Assembly: GCF_028618575.1 (NCBI RefSeq)
Contig: NZ_JAQITA010000016.1
Location: 1 to 52,581, forward strand
Source of the DNA: Bartonella sp. ML70XJBT.G
GTDB lineage: Bacteria; Pseudomonadota; Alphaproteobacteria; Rhizobiales; Rhizobiaceae
DNA: 52,581 nucleotides
Direction: 5' to 3'
A model generated the notes under the pieces. That model did no database searches and was not told where the DNA came from. It saw nothing but the letters and a program-made list of their open reading frames with translations. Position 1 is the stretch's first letter. The number at the start of each line of letters is the position of its first letter. This document shows positions 1-9,206 of the stretch, one piece after another. Made by a program: the position numbers and the translations under genes.

Positions 1-85
1 TGATAATCCATCTTCAGATGGTGAAAAGTGTTTTTGGGCGATTTCCAAACGAGAGCTTGTTTATAGGGATTTTGCTGATTGGTGA
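1..85 (+). CDS. 3' end of an unidentified protein gene (partial)
   Basis: A reading frame is open from the first bases of the window to a TGA at 83-85, giving about 27 C-terminal residues ending in KRELVYRDFADW. The composition (mixed charged and aromatic residues) looks like real coding sequence, but the fragment is too short for me to name a family. The frame is followed by about 150 bp of very AT-rich DNA before the MFS gene. It could also be a chance open frame, since only 27 codons are visible. Confidence 0.4.
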   Translation, partial: DNPSSDGEKCFWAISKRELVYRDFADW

Positions 86-249
86 GAGAAATATCTCAAG
101 AAAACAAAAACAGTAAATTCTTTATAATAAAGAATTTATATATTTCTGTTAATAAATAAAAAAGAGTATTATATTTATCAATAAATAATAAAATACTTGC
201 TATAGTAAATAATATCCATCTTTTAAATTACAAAGTGTGCTTTTCCCTC

Positions 250-1446
250 ATGCAACATAAATATACATTACCATTCCTTATACTTATCGTGTGTTTGTCG
301 ACCGGAGGTTTGATTTCTACAGATATTTTTCTTCCGGCACTTGGAGAAATGCGCCAATATTACCAAGTTACTGAATCACGGATTCAAAGTGCGGTGGCGA
401 TTTTTTTGTTTGCATTGGCACTTGGACAGCTTATTTATGGACCATTGAGTGATAATTTTGGGCGTAAAAAAACACTTCTCTTTGGTTTGTTTCTATGGTT
501 GTTTACCACGATAAGTGTAATTTATACGGTTAATATTCATGCTTTTCTTGCTTTGCGTTTTTTACAAGGTCTTGGAGCGTGTGCCGGAATTGTTTTAAGC
601 CGTGCTATTATCAATGATTTATTGGATAAAAAAGCAGCAGGAAAACTTTACTTAATTGTTTTTCCCTTTATTGGCATGTCGCCAGCACTCGCCCCTTTAG
701 TGGGAGGGATATTGTTACAAGCTTTTCATTGGCAAGCGACTTTTATTTTTTTAAGTGTTTTTATATTTTTGACCATTTTGCTTTGTTACTTTGTGCTGTC
801 TGAGACCTTGCCTGTTCAAAAACGTCACCGTTTTTCTCTTATGGGATTTATGAAGGGATGTTTAGGGGTTCTTAGAAACAAACAATTTGTTTTCTATGCA
901 CTTATTCCGTGTTTTTCTTATGCGGCCTATTTTGCTTATATTGTGGAATCGCCTTTTTTGCTCACGACTTTGGGATTGCCTCCAATTTATATTGGTTATA
1001 GCTATATTGGTGTGTCATTACCCTATATTTTGGGAAATTTTACAGCGCGATGGTTTTTTAAACGCGAGTCTATGGAAAAAACGGTCTGGCGTGGGTATAT
1101 TATTTTTGCGATAGGAGGGGGGCTGTTTGCTTTGCAAATGTATGTAAGCCCATGGCCGTTGGTAACGAGTTTTGTTGCTATCGCTGTTCTTACTTTTGCG
1201 AATGGTTTTTTATTGCCGCTAGGAACAGCATTGGCTATTTCCTCACATCCACAAGCAGCTGGGGCTGCTTCTGGTGTGATGGGAGCTTTACAATTAGGCA
1301 GTGCTGCGTTGAGTGCTGCGGTTATTGGAAAAATATCTGGGCACAATCCACAGACTATGGCAGTTTTATTGGCTGCCTGCTGTCTGCTGGGATTTATCAT
1401 TTATATCTGCAAAGCGCATGATTTTATGCATTCGGAAATGGAGTGA
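250..1446 (+). CDS. MFS multidrug exporter, Bcr/CflA type
   Basis: Predicted inner-membrane drug/H+ antiporter of about 398 residues with some twelve hydrophobic segments, the normal size for the Bcr/CflA (DHA1) branch. Helix 1 carries a TDIFLPALGEM stretch typical of that branch, and the loop between helices 2 and 3 has the MFS signature GPLSDNFGRKK (about residues 64-74). I prefer the ATG at 250. A GTG at 235 in the same frame would add five residues (403 aa), and neither start has a strong Shine-Dalgarno sequence. The gene stands alone between a partial gene and the hydrolase/dehydrogenase pair. The substrate cannot be told from sequence; bicyclomycin or chloramphenicol-like compounds are the family precedent. 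Confidence 0.85.
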   Translation: MQHKYTLPFLILIVCLSTGGLISTDIFLPALGEMRQYYQVTESRIQSAVAIFLFALALGQLIYGPLSDNFGRKKTLLFGLFLWLFTTISVIYTVNIHAFLALRFLQGLGACAGIVLSRAIINDLLDKKAAGKLYLIVFPFIGMSPALAPLVGGILLQAFHWQATFIFLSVFIFLTILLCYFVLSETLPVQKRHRFSLMGFMKGCLGVLRNKQFVFYALIPCFSYAAYFAYIVESPFLLTTLGLPPIYIGYSYIGVSLPYILGNFTARWFFKRESMEKTVWRGYIIFAIGGGLFALQMYVSPWPLVTSFVAIAVLTFANGFLLPLGTALAISSHPQAAGAASGVMGALQLGSAALSAAVIGKISGHNPQTMAVLLAACCLLGFIIYICKAHDFMHSEME

Positions 1447-1738
1447 GTGAGATCAGAAAAAGAGCATCATGGGGCAATGTTATGTGTTGTTTTACTGGAA
1501 TAGAAGTGGTTGTTACTCGACAGTAAATCTTTATGAAGTTGGTTGCATTGAGCGTGCTTAAAATTTATCGTAGTTTTGTTTCATTTTACTATAATTTATT
1601 CTGAGTGATTGTTTTCTAGAGGGGGGATGCATGATAGAGTTTGGATATATCTGTGTTTTCATGTTGTCTGCAGTGAGGAAAATTTTTGCTACATATCTTT
1701 TGAAATAACGGCTTTAGGAAATAGCGGGGAATCAATCA

Positions 1739-2470
1739 ATGAGCTTTCGTGTTGTTATTCTCTCACCTGTGATGCCAATTTGGGATCATGGTGTTTTTTG
1801 TGCTTCATTTACAAAGCTATGTTCGGCAAAAGGATGTCAAATGACTCTCCTTGATACCCTGTCTCTTTTTCCGAGTGACTCTCCTGTTTGTAAAAATTCT
1901 TCCGTAGAAATTTTATCTTTTATTACAGAGAAACTTGAACACCATTTTACAGAGCCTTCAGTACTTGTGGGGTTTTCTATGGCTGGAATGTTAGTTCAAA
2001 TATTGGCGGCAAGATTACCAAATGTTCGCGCTGTGCTTGCTGTGAATGCGCCAGGTTATCCAGATAAGCCTTTACAACAGAGACTTGGATGTATTCTTGA
2101 TTTTTTAAAAAATCAAGATTTGTCTGGAGCGCTCGAAGCACTGAATATTTTGATGCATCCTTGTGGAGTGATGAAAAAAAGAGTTTTACGGGAGATCCCT
2201 GATGCGCAGAGGAACATGGCAATTGAGCGTATGACGAGAGGATTTCAGTTCTTGCTAGAGATGGATGCTAGAAATGAGATTGTCAAATATACTGGGAAAT
2301 TTTTAGCGCTGATCGGTGAAAAGTCACAACTTGCAACCATAGATAATCAGACGAGAAGTCATTGTATCCATCATGAATATAAGGTCATTCCTGATGCTGG
2401 TACGCGCCTATGGGATGATAATCCTATGATGACGAATGCAATTATTGACGAATGGATGAATAAATTATGA
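1739..2470 (+). CDS. alpha/beta-hydrolase fold protein with atypical catalytic site
   Basis: A 243-residue protein of the alpha/beta-hydrolase fold. The nucleophile elbow GFSMAG (residues 78-83, Ser80) is clear and lies in the usual context of a central strand followed by a helix. The C-terminal strand-loop that normally ends in a Gly-His pair carrying the catalytic histidine instead reads DAGTRLWDDNP, so the expected His is Thr. A nearby HH pair (in SHCIHHEY) might substitute, or the protein may not be a classical serine hydrolase. The stop overlaps the start of the LeuB-CinA fusion by 4 nt (ATGA), so the two are almost certainly translated together and act in one pathway. Neighbouring biotin, methionine or pantothenate genes are absent, so no pathway can be assigned. 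Confidence 0.65.
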   Translation: MSFRVVILSPVMPIWDHGVFCASFTKLCSAKGCQMTLLDTLSLFPSDSPVCKNSSVEILSFITEKLEHHFTEPSVLVGFSMAGMLVQILAARLPNVRAVLAVNAPGYPDKPLQQRLGCILDFLKNQDLSGALEALNILMHPCGVMKKRVLREIPDAQRNMAIERMTRGFQFLLEMDARNEIVKYTGKFLALIGEKSQLATIDNQTRSHCIHHEYKVIPDAGTRLWDDNPMMTNAIIDEWMNKL

Positions 2471-4641
2471 AAAAGAAAGTTCTTGTATTGCCTGGTGAGG
2501 GAGTGGGACCAGAGATTTGTGATGCCGCACGGATGGTCTTAGAGCAATTCAAGTTGCCGATCGAATTTATTCATGGCGAGATTGGTTGGCAATGCCAGAA
2601 ACAGGGTGGAGATTTCATTCCTCAAGAAACTTGGCAAAAAGTATCTGAAAGTGATGCACTTTTACTTGGGACTGTGGTTTGTGAAGAAAAAGAAGCTGCT
2701 TTAAAAAAGTTTGTAGAATCTTCAAAAGCAAGTCAACTTTCTGATGTTTCGCCTCTTATTCAATTGCGCCAAAAGTTGGATCTTTTTGCAAATATACGTC
2801 CTATCAGATACATTGTCGGTCCGAAAAAGCCTTTTCATTTTTGTGTTATCAGTGACAATAGCGAAGGTCTTTATACAGAACGAGATTCTCGTGGAATACC
2901 CTCTGAGGAAGCTGTATGGTTGAAACATCAAAATTTAGAAAAATATGGTTTTGAAGAGGCGGCGTGGATGGTGCATTTGCAAACACGCTTTGGTTTAGAG
3001 CGGTTGTTTGAATATGCTTTTTCTTATGCACGAGCACGTGGGTTTAAGAGGGTTACTTTTGCAGATAAGCTAAGTATTATGCGGGAAAGTGGTCAATTTG
3101 CTCAAGAAATCTTTGAGAAAGTTGCACAAAAGTATTCTGAAATGGAAGCAGAGATTCACGATGTGAATACGGTTGTTTTATGGATTGCAACAAAGCCAGA
3201 GCGTTTTGGTGTAATTGTTGCTGACAGTATATTTGGTGATATTCTTTCTAATTGTTCCGCTGGAATGATGGGTGGACTAGAACTTTCACCTAGTGCAATG
3301 GTGGGAAGCGATATTGCCTGTTTTAAACCGGTTCATGGCAGTGCACTGCATATTGCTGGACAGAATAGAGCAAATCCTTCTGCTATGCTTTACACTACGG
3401 CTTTACTTTTGGATTATTTAGGCTTTCGGGATGCAGCACGGCAATTGTCTGAGAATGTTGATCAGGTTATTCGTGCTGGAAAAATTGTGACCTATGATTT
3501 GGGAGGGGAAGCCTCTACCCGTCAAATGGCACAAGCTGTTCTCAATTCTCTTGAAAATCCTGTTTCTCTTTGTCGGGCAGCGGTTATTACGGTTGGTGAT
3601 GAACTCCTTTCAGGACAATATTTGAATACGAATTTGCAGGATTTGAGTCAAAGCTTGGAAAAGAGAAATATTCAAGTAACGCGCCATTTTGTTTGTGCTG
3701 ATCAATTACAGCAAATGTGTGAAACTGTAATTGCTTGTTTGGGACAAGAAGATCTCATCATTATCAGTGGAGGACTAGGACCAACATCTGACGATAAAAC
3801 ACGTGATGCGGTGGCTAAAGCTGTGAGACAGCCTTTGCTTCATTATGAAGATGTTTGGCAAACAATAAAAGCTCAGTTGGAGCGGTTAGGGATTGCGCCA
3901 GATAGCAATAATGCGCGTCAAGCATTGTTTCCGCAGACGGCAAAAGTGCTTGATAATCCTACGGGTACAGCACCTGGTTTTTACCTTTCTTGTGATGGAA
4001 GTTGTCTTGTGGTGTTGCCTGGTCCACCTACACAAGCTCTTGCCCTTTTAGAAGATTATTTACAACATGATGAGACAAAATATTCTCTTGTATCGCGTGC
4101 GCAATATGCATGGACTTTGATTGGAATTGATGAAAGTACTCTTGCGCATTGGGTTGATGATCATTTTGAAAATGAACCATTTGAACGGCATTTTTTATGG
4201 AAAAGTCCTTATGTTCTTGTGCAATTGGTTGGTCAGTCATCAACGCCTTTGGCAGAGCATTTAATTGAAGAATTTGAAAATTATTTTCGTCCATATTTGG
4301 TTGGGGCAGAAATTACTACTGCTTACAAACAATTAGCAGTGCACGCAGAAGTTCGTTGGTTGGCAAATGATCCTCACCTTTTAAAGCATTTTCAGCCGAT
4401 AGAAAAAATTGCCAAAAATGTTTCGAAGCTAGAGGTTGAGGTTAGCTTATCACCTCCTTTGGAGATATTAGAAAAGCAAAAAGAAAGCCTTGGATATGCT
4501 ACAATGACTGTACGAATAAAAAACTATGGTGATGATTGTGTTTCTTTTCCTTATACACGACCACTTTTGAGGGCGGTCTTACAGGAATATGCAGCTTGGT
4601 TGGTTTTAAAAAGATATTTACAAAGGGAGAAAAGCAAATAA
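2467..4641 (+). CDS. fusion protein: LeuB-like beta-decarboxylating dehydrogenase plus CinA/MoaB-type domain
   Basis: A 724-residue protein built of two families. Residues about 3-362 are an isopropylmalate/isocitrate dehydrogenase-like domain with GEGVGPE (10-16), RPIR (111-114), Tyr136, the catalytic Lys region FADKLS (198-203), the metal-binding GDILSN signature (257-262) and the NAD-binding HGSA..NP (290-304). Residues about 370-560 are a COG1058 (CinA N-terminal, molybdopterin-binding-like) domain with GDELLSG (377-383), SGGLGPTSDD (434-443), GTAPG (500-504) and LPGPP (517-521). The last ~110 residues match nothing I know; the PncC deamidase domain of classical CinA is absent. The gene overlaps the upstream hydrolase by ATGA. 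Normal LeuB is about 360 aa and no leucine genes are adjacent, so a role in leucine synthesis is doubtful. Confidence 0.8.
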   Translation: MKKKVLVLPGEGVGPEICDAARMVLEQFKLPIEFIHGEIGWQCQKQGGDFIPQETWQKVSESDALLLGTVVCEEKEAALKKFVESSKASQLSDVSPLIQLRQKLDLFANIRPIRYIVGPKKPFHFCVISDNSEGLYTERDSRGIPSEEAVWLKHQNLEKYGFEEAAWMVHLQTRFGLERLFEYAFSYARARGFKRVTFADKLSIMRESGQFAQEIFEKVAQKYSEMEAEIHDVNTVVLWIATKPERFGVIVADSIFGDILSNCSAGMMGGLELSPSAMVGSDIACFKPVHGSALHIAGQNRANPSAMLYTTALLLDYLGFRDAARQLSENVDQVIRAGKIVTYDLGGEASTRQMAQAVLNSLENPVSLCRAAVITVGDELLSGQYLNTNLQDLSQSLEKRNIQVTRHFVCADQLQQMCETVIACLGQEDLIIISGGLGPTSDDKTRDAVAKAVRQPLLHYEDVWQTIKAQLERLGIAPDSNNARQALFPQTAKVLDNPTGTAPGFYLSCDGSCLVVLPGPPTQALALLEDYLQHDETKYSLVSRAQYAWTLIGIDESTLAHWVDDHFENEPFERHFLWKSPYVLVQLVGQSSTPLAEHLIEEFENYFRPYLVGAEITTAYKQLAVHAEVRWLANDPHLLKHFQPIEKIAKNVSKLEVEVSLSPPLEILEKQKESLGYATMTVRIKNYGDDCVSFPYTRPLLRAVLQEYAAWLVLKRYLQREKSK

Positions 4642-5478
4642 TACTTTGTAGAGGCGGAGCACAATAATTTCCACATCATTTTGTTGTTGTATGGGGTAAA
4701 GACAGTGTTGTTTTGACTCTTTAGAAACATTTGTCTTAGCCAATAGTTCTCTTTGAGAGCAGATGGAGGCTGAATGCTATTAAAGATTTGGGCAATATTT
4801 TCTTTTAAACGTTCTTAGAGAAAAATTTGCCTATAATTGCTCAGATTTTATGCCGAAAATTTCTGAAGGTAGAGTTCACTATTTTCTTTTTCATAACAAG
4901 TATTGATATCATTTTGGGGTAAGATCCTGTGTATAGGTGCATTGAGATTTTTATGGCATGATGAAATTCTATTATTTTTCCAGAGTATTTGTATTTGGTT
5001 TAAGAAAAGCTTTTTGGCGTGCGTTATTTGAGAGATAAAGATATATTGAAAACTATAGGAAAGATTTCTTTATCACAAAGGCGATCGCTTGATTATTTAT
5101 CACTATACAGAAGAATTTTCTCAATTTTTCAATTTTATTGAAAAATGTGAAGCAAAGAGGAGTTCATCAAAAAGTGGCGTTGTTCATGTCGCTGCCTGTA
5201 AATGGACACAAAAATTTCATAATGTTTTTGCATGATAGGATGGTGATGAAGCACGGCGTTGTATGTGCGGTGTCTTTGTCCAAGTGTTCCTTAATGAGTG
5301 GTTTTCAGACATTTTAGAGAGTCGATATCTGATGTAATGGCTTGAGAATGTTTTGAGGGTTGCATCGTTCATTATGCATAGAGGATTTGAAAGTGCGAGT
5401 TCATGAGGGAGCAAGAGCTTTGGTGTTTCTGTTCTAACACGCGATGCTATTCGTGGATAAGATAAAGGAAGGATTTCT
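4642..5478 (+). pseudogene. decayed ORF of unknown family in the gap before the amidase gene
   Basis: No intact gene occupies these 837 bases. In one plus-strand frame, bases 5092-5232 encode a protein-like stretch starting IYHYTEEFSQFF and ending KFHNVFA, then stop twice (TGA at 5233, TAG at 5236). The same frame continues protein-like (DGDEARRCMCGVFVQVF and onward) to a TAA near 5335 and again, interrupted, to about 5460. This pattern of long readable blocks split by stops suggests a dead gene. I could not identify it. A TerB/DjlA-type co-chaperone gene, which often precedes ampD in relatives, is a guess only. The rest of the gap (4642-5090) shows nothing recognisable. Confidence 0.3.
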
Positions 5479-6423
5479 ATGTATCAGATTGATTACAACA
5501 GTTATCGTTCTATTAAGAGCTTTAATCGTCGCGTTCGTTTTCTTATCATGCATTATACTTCACTTGATTTTAAAGAGTCAGTAATGGCTCTTACAGGGGA
5601 AAATGTGAGTGCCCACTATCTTGTTCCTGATCCAACAGAGAAGAGCTATATTGAGGCAGGATTTAAGGATATGTGTATCTTTAATTTGGTTGATGAAAAC
5701 GAACGTGCATGGCATGCTGGTGTGAGTTCATGGGCTGGACGTAGTAACTTAAATGATACATCCATTGGAATTGAAATAGTGAATTTGGCGAATGTCCCTT
5801 CTTACTCTTCAGAGCAACCCTATGTTGACGCAGCTTTAAAGGATGCGCGTGTTTTAAATCCGGTTAATAAAGATGGATGTGAATTGCAGACTAATGGTGG
5901 CTTGCAAGCTGGGGATAGTGATATGAGTAGGACAGCTTTACAGCTTGAGACAGTGAATTTAGAGATTGATAACCACGAGCGCGTTGTCTTTCCTCCTTAT
6001 AATCCAAAGCAAATTGATGCAGTTAAGGAACTAGCATTCAATATCCTTCAAAGATATCCAGATATTATGCCAATCGATGTTGTTGGACACAGTGATATTG
6101 CTATTGGAAGAAAAAGTGATCCAGGGGCTGCTTTTCCGTGGAAAGAACTTTATTTGGCTGGTATAGGGGCATGGTATGATGAGGAGCGAAAGGATTACTA
6201 TCAGGGGAAGTTCTGTAAAAATTTGCCGTCCAAGGCAGATGTTTTGGCTAAACTAAAATGTTATGGATATGATATTTCGGTTGCATGTAGTGAAATGGGA
6301 TATAAGGATTTGATCCGAGCATTTCAGCTTCATTTTCGTCAGGAAAATTATGATGGAATTTTGGATATTGAAACAGCAGCAATTATTTATGCGTTGGTAG
6401 ATAAATATTTCCCCTCGAATTGA
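5479..6423 (+). CDS. N-acetylmuramoyl-L-alanine amidase, AmpD/AmiD type with C-terminal PG-binding domain
   Basis: A 314-residue zinc amidase that would cleave the lactyl-amide bond between MurNAc and the stem peptide, either of cell-wall turnover products or of intact wall. The Amidase_2 domain shows the zinc ligands His25 (in IMHYTS), His204 (in VGHSDI) and Asp214 (in KSDPG), plus the conserved GIEI glutamate (Glu99). Between about residues 106 and 168 there is an insertion rich in polar residues, longer than in E. coli AmiD. Residues 250-312 resemble a PG_binding_1 domain. No signal peptide is visible, which favours a cytoplasmic recycling role (AmpD-like) despite the AmiD-like architecture. 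The ATG at 5479 is preceded by a purine-rich aaggaagg. Confidence 0.85.
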   Translation: MYQIDYNSYRSIKSFNRRVRFLIMHYTSLDFKESVMALTGENVSAHYLVPDPTEKSYIEAGFKDMCIFNLVDENERAWHAGVSSWAGRSNLNDTSIGIEIVNLANVPSYSSEQPYVDAALKDARVLNPVNKDGCELQTNGGLQAGDSDMSRTALQLETVNLEIDNHERVVFPPYNPKQIDAVKELAFNILQRYPDIMPIDVVGHSDIAIGRKSDPGAAFPWKELYLAGIGAWYDEERKDYYQGKFCKNLPSKADVLAKLKCYGYDISVACSEMGYKDLIRAFQLHFRQENYDGILDIETAAIIYALVDKYFPSN

Positions 6424-7546
6424 TTCAATGCATTTGAATTTGAAATATAAAATTATAAGAATAGATGGTTATGGAGTTCTTTGCTGCTTTTTGCCGATTA
6501 ACGTTGTGTGAAGGAGCGCTTTTTTATGAAGAATATTTTTTGCTTTGTTCTCTTTAAGATATAACGATATGATATCCTTCATAAAAAGTTGCTACAATGA
6601 AAGAAACCCATAGAGCAGCCAGCGCATTTATCAGAGTGTCATCAACGGTAATCTCTATGGTGAGAGCTAAAAAACGAAGTGATGGACTCACATTCCATCA
6701 GCAAACTAAACTTGCTGTGGCAAGAATGGAGTTAAAATAATTAAGAAAACATCATATTCAGATAGGATTTTGAATTTATCAAGTGATGTGATGATGATTT
6801 AAATATTAACGTATAAATTCCATTACATTTTAAGTTTTCCCACCTTATCTCGTAAAGAAAATCAGGCGGTGTGATTATGGCATATCAATAAAAGTCATAA
6901 ACCAAGGTAGACGATATACAGAATTCATGGATTGCGCAAATTTATTAAATATGCGCGTGTTTGGATTGGTGTTTTTTCTGCAAACGATTTGTATTTTAAC
7001 AATACCGTTCACATTAATGGGAGAGTATATAGAATAATGTCATTCATTTTAGTTTCAAGTAATAAGTCCCCCAAAATATTTTTTTTCCTGAGCACACTAT
7101 AATACTTGAGATTGATCACACAAAATGAAACAGGCAACAGTGAAAAAATGGAAATAAGTTCGTAAAAGAAAATTGAGATGCCCCATTGTATGAGGCAGAG
7201 CATATAATATGAGCTTTAAAAAAGCAGCAGCATATGGAGATCCTATAGTATCATAAGTAAAAAGTACTTTTTATTAAGCTGAAGAGAAAATGGCATGACT
7301 CTATTCAAAATAGCCGATAGAAAATGGTGCGTCATAGAAGCGATTAAAAAACTACAAAAAGGTTCAGGATAGAAAGAAAAATAAGTTAAAAGAATCAAAA
7401 AAAATTCCTAAACTCTTTTAGAATCTATTCATTTTATTGAAAATAGCAGAGAGGAAAAAAATCCTATTCCTGCACCTTTATCCTAATATCCCGAACCTTA
7501 AAAAACACTTATGAAATCAATAAATTATAGGATGATAAAAGTGTTG
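6424..7546. other. gap of 1.1 kb without a convincing gene
   Basis: AT-rich DNA between the amidase gene and tRNA-Ser. The only candidate is a 47-codon ORF at 6597-6740 (plus), which ends AVARMELK and is lysine/arginine-rich; it has no clear ribosome-binding site and I do not recognise it. A longer minus-strand ORF at 7009-7203 is hydrophobic and AT-driven. I see no RNA gene, IS or repeat here. Confidence 0.4.
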
Positions 7547-7637
7547 TGGCGGAGAGGAAGAGATTCGAACTCTCGAGAGCCTTTTGAGCCCTACTCCCTT
7601 AGCAGGGGAGCGCCTTCGACCACTCGGCCACCTCTCC
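7547..7637 (-). tRNA. tRNA-Ser(GCU)
   Basis: On the minus strand the sequence starts GGAGAGG and ends CCTCTCC-G-CCA, giving a perfect 7-bp acceptor stem with an encoded CCA end. The anticodon loop contains CTGCTAA, so the anticodon is GCU (reads AGC/AGU). A long variable arm and the GTTCGAATC T-loop fit a class II serine tRNA of 91 nt. Confidence 0.96.
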
Positions 7638-7946
7638 AAGGAAGTGCATAAATGGTATCAACTGAAAGTTCAAGACATTTTCGATTTTTTTCAAAAATAT
7701 CTGAAGTTTTTCTTTTATTGATGATATCGGATAACAAGTTGCCCAAATGTATATGTGCTTTTTTTGCCACATTGTCTTGAATAGTGCATCATTCCCCTTC
7801 AAAAAGTTAATTTCATATTTGTATATTGAAAAAAGATGAGTATAGCTAGGAATTATAAGTATCGTGTATTTTACTCTGTCTTTATATAAGTCGAGAAAAT
7901 AATATTCCCTAACGAAGATTGAACTACCTTTCATTGGAGATTCATT
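7638..7946. other. porin upstream region
   Basis: About 309 bp between tRNA-Ser and the porin start. It must carry the porin promoter, but I cannot pick a clear -35/-10 pair with confidence. The ribosome-binding site is plain (ggag about 7 nt before the ATG at 7947). Confidence 0.35.
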
Positions 7947-9155
7947 ATGAATATTAAGTCCCTCTTTTTAAGCTCTACAGCAGCTTTTTTAGCAATTTCT
8001 GGAGCGCATGCCGCTTCAACAGTTGTTGCAGAACCAGAGCCTGTAGAATATGTTCGCGTTTGCGATGCATATGGTAAAGGCTATTTCTATATCCCTGGAA
8101 CAGAGACCTGCATGCGTTTGTCAGGAAATGTTCGCGCTGATTTTCTAGGCGGTGATAATATTGATGCCACAACAAATGCTGAATTAGCTACTAAAAGAAA
8201 AACTTATAGTGCAACATCACAATTAACCCTTGTTTTTCAGACTGCTTCTGAAACAGAAATGGGAACACTTCGTTCATATGCACGTATCTCTTCAAACTGG
8301 AAGGATGGTAACAACAAGGATGGTGCCAAGCTTGCTGCGGCTTACATTGAACTTGGTGGTTTTCGCGTAGGTCTTGATGATACAATTTTCAACAGCTGGA
8401 CCGGTGGTTATGGAAATGTTATAAATGATGACAGCATAGCACCAGCGGGTGTAACGCGTACGAATTTTATTTCTTACACCTTTAGTGGTGATAGTGGCTT
8501 TTCTGCCATTATCGGAGCTGAATTAGGGAATGCTTCCTTCACCGGATCAGGTCCATACTACTACATCGATAAAGATGACAAAGTTACTCCCGTTTCTGGC
8601 GATGACCTTCCACCAAGCAAAGGAATAAAAAATTACACCCCTAATCTGGTTTTGGGTATGAAATTTATGCAAAAATGGGGTGGTTTTTCAGCCGTTGCTG
8701 CTTATGATTCTTACTACAAAAAGTGGGCTGGTAAGGTACGCGTAGATTTCAATGTCAATGATCGTTTCAATTTATGGGCAATGGTTGGCTATAAAAACAG
8801 TGTTGATTACTATGCTGTAGAAAAAGGTACAGACAGTGTGTTAACGCGACAAAATACAACGGTTTACGCAAACTGGGGAGGAAAATGGGCTGCTTGGGCT
8901 GGTGCGACTTACAAACTCACTCCAAAGGCAAATTTAAATGCTCAAGTTTCTTATAGCGCTGTAAAAACCTTTGCAACTTCTGTCAATATTGCTTACACGC
9001 TCGTTCCAGGCTTTGTAATTACACCTGAACTTACTTATGTCTCTTGGAATGATGATCGTACTTTAAAAGGCGTAAACAAAGATACAAAATATACCCATGC
9101 TTTGAATGGAAAAAATGCTTTTCAAGGTATGATTCGCTTACAGCGTTCATTCTAA
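7947..9155 (+). CDS. outer-membrane porin of the rhizobial/Bartonella Omp43 type
   Basis: A 402-residue porin (Porin_2 family) forming a general diffusion channel in the outer membrane; members of this family in Bartonella are major surface proteins that bind host cells. A signal peptide of about 22 residues ends in GAHA, and the mature protein opens with the family hallmark CDAYGKGYFYIPGTETC and RLSGNVRAD. Alternating amphipathic strands fill the rest, and the chain ends in RLQRSF with the terminal phenylalanine needed for barrel assembly. The gene is monocistronic: a good ggag ribosome-binding site lies in front and a strong terminator directly follows. It is the clearest Bartonella-like marker in this half of the window. 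Confidence 0.92.
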   Translation: MNIKSLFLSSTAAFLAISGAHAASTVVAEPEPVEYVRVCDAYGKGYFYIPGTETCMRLSGNVRADFLGGDNIDATTNAELATKRKTYSATSQLTLVFQTASETEMGTLRSYARISSNWKDGNNKDGAKLAAAYIELGGFRVGLDDTIFNSWTGGYGNVINDDSIAPAGVTRTNFISYTFSGDSGFSAIIGAELGNASFTGSGPYYYIDKDDKVTPVSGDDLPPSKGIKNYTPNLVLGMKFMQKWGGFSAVAAYDSYYKKWAGKVRVDFNVNDRFNLWAMVGYKNSVDYYAVEKGTDSVLTRQNTTVYANWGGKWAAWAGATYKLTPKANLNAQVSYSAVKTFATSVNIAYTLVPGFVITPELTYVSWNDDRTLKGVNKDTKYTHALNGKNAFQGMIRLQRSF

Positions 9156-9175
9156 TTCTCTTGGACTACGCTTTT

Positions 9176-9206
9176 AAAAACTGGCAATATACATTGCCAG
9201 TTTTTA
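9176..9206 (+). terminator. Rho-independent terminator of the porin gene
   Basis: An 8-bp perfect stem (CTGGCAAT / ATTGCCAG, 9181-9188 and 9193-9200) with a 4-nt loop, preceded by A residues and followed by a T tract, 20 nt after the porin stop codon. Confidence 0.9.

Noticed and set aside
1609..1854. 81-codon ORF overlapping the hydrolase start
   Set aside because: Different frame from the hydrolase, whose fold motifs are clear; no ribosome-binding evidence for a separate gene.
1739..2470. Naming the hydrolase BioH, or the pair as a biotin module
   Set aside because: No other biotin genes are nearby, the catalytic His is atypical and the dehydrogenase-CinA fusion has no known biotin role.
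7599..7934. 111-codon minus-strand ORF across the porin upstream region
   Set aside because: It runs through the tRNA-Ser gene, has AT-driven composition and no ribosome-binding site.
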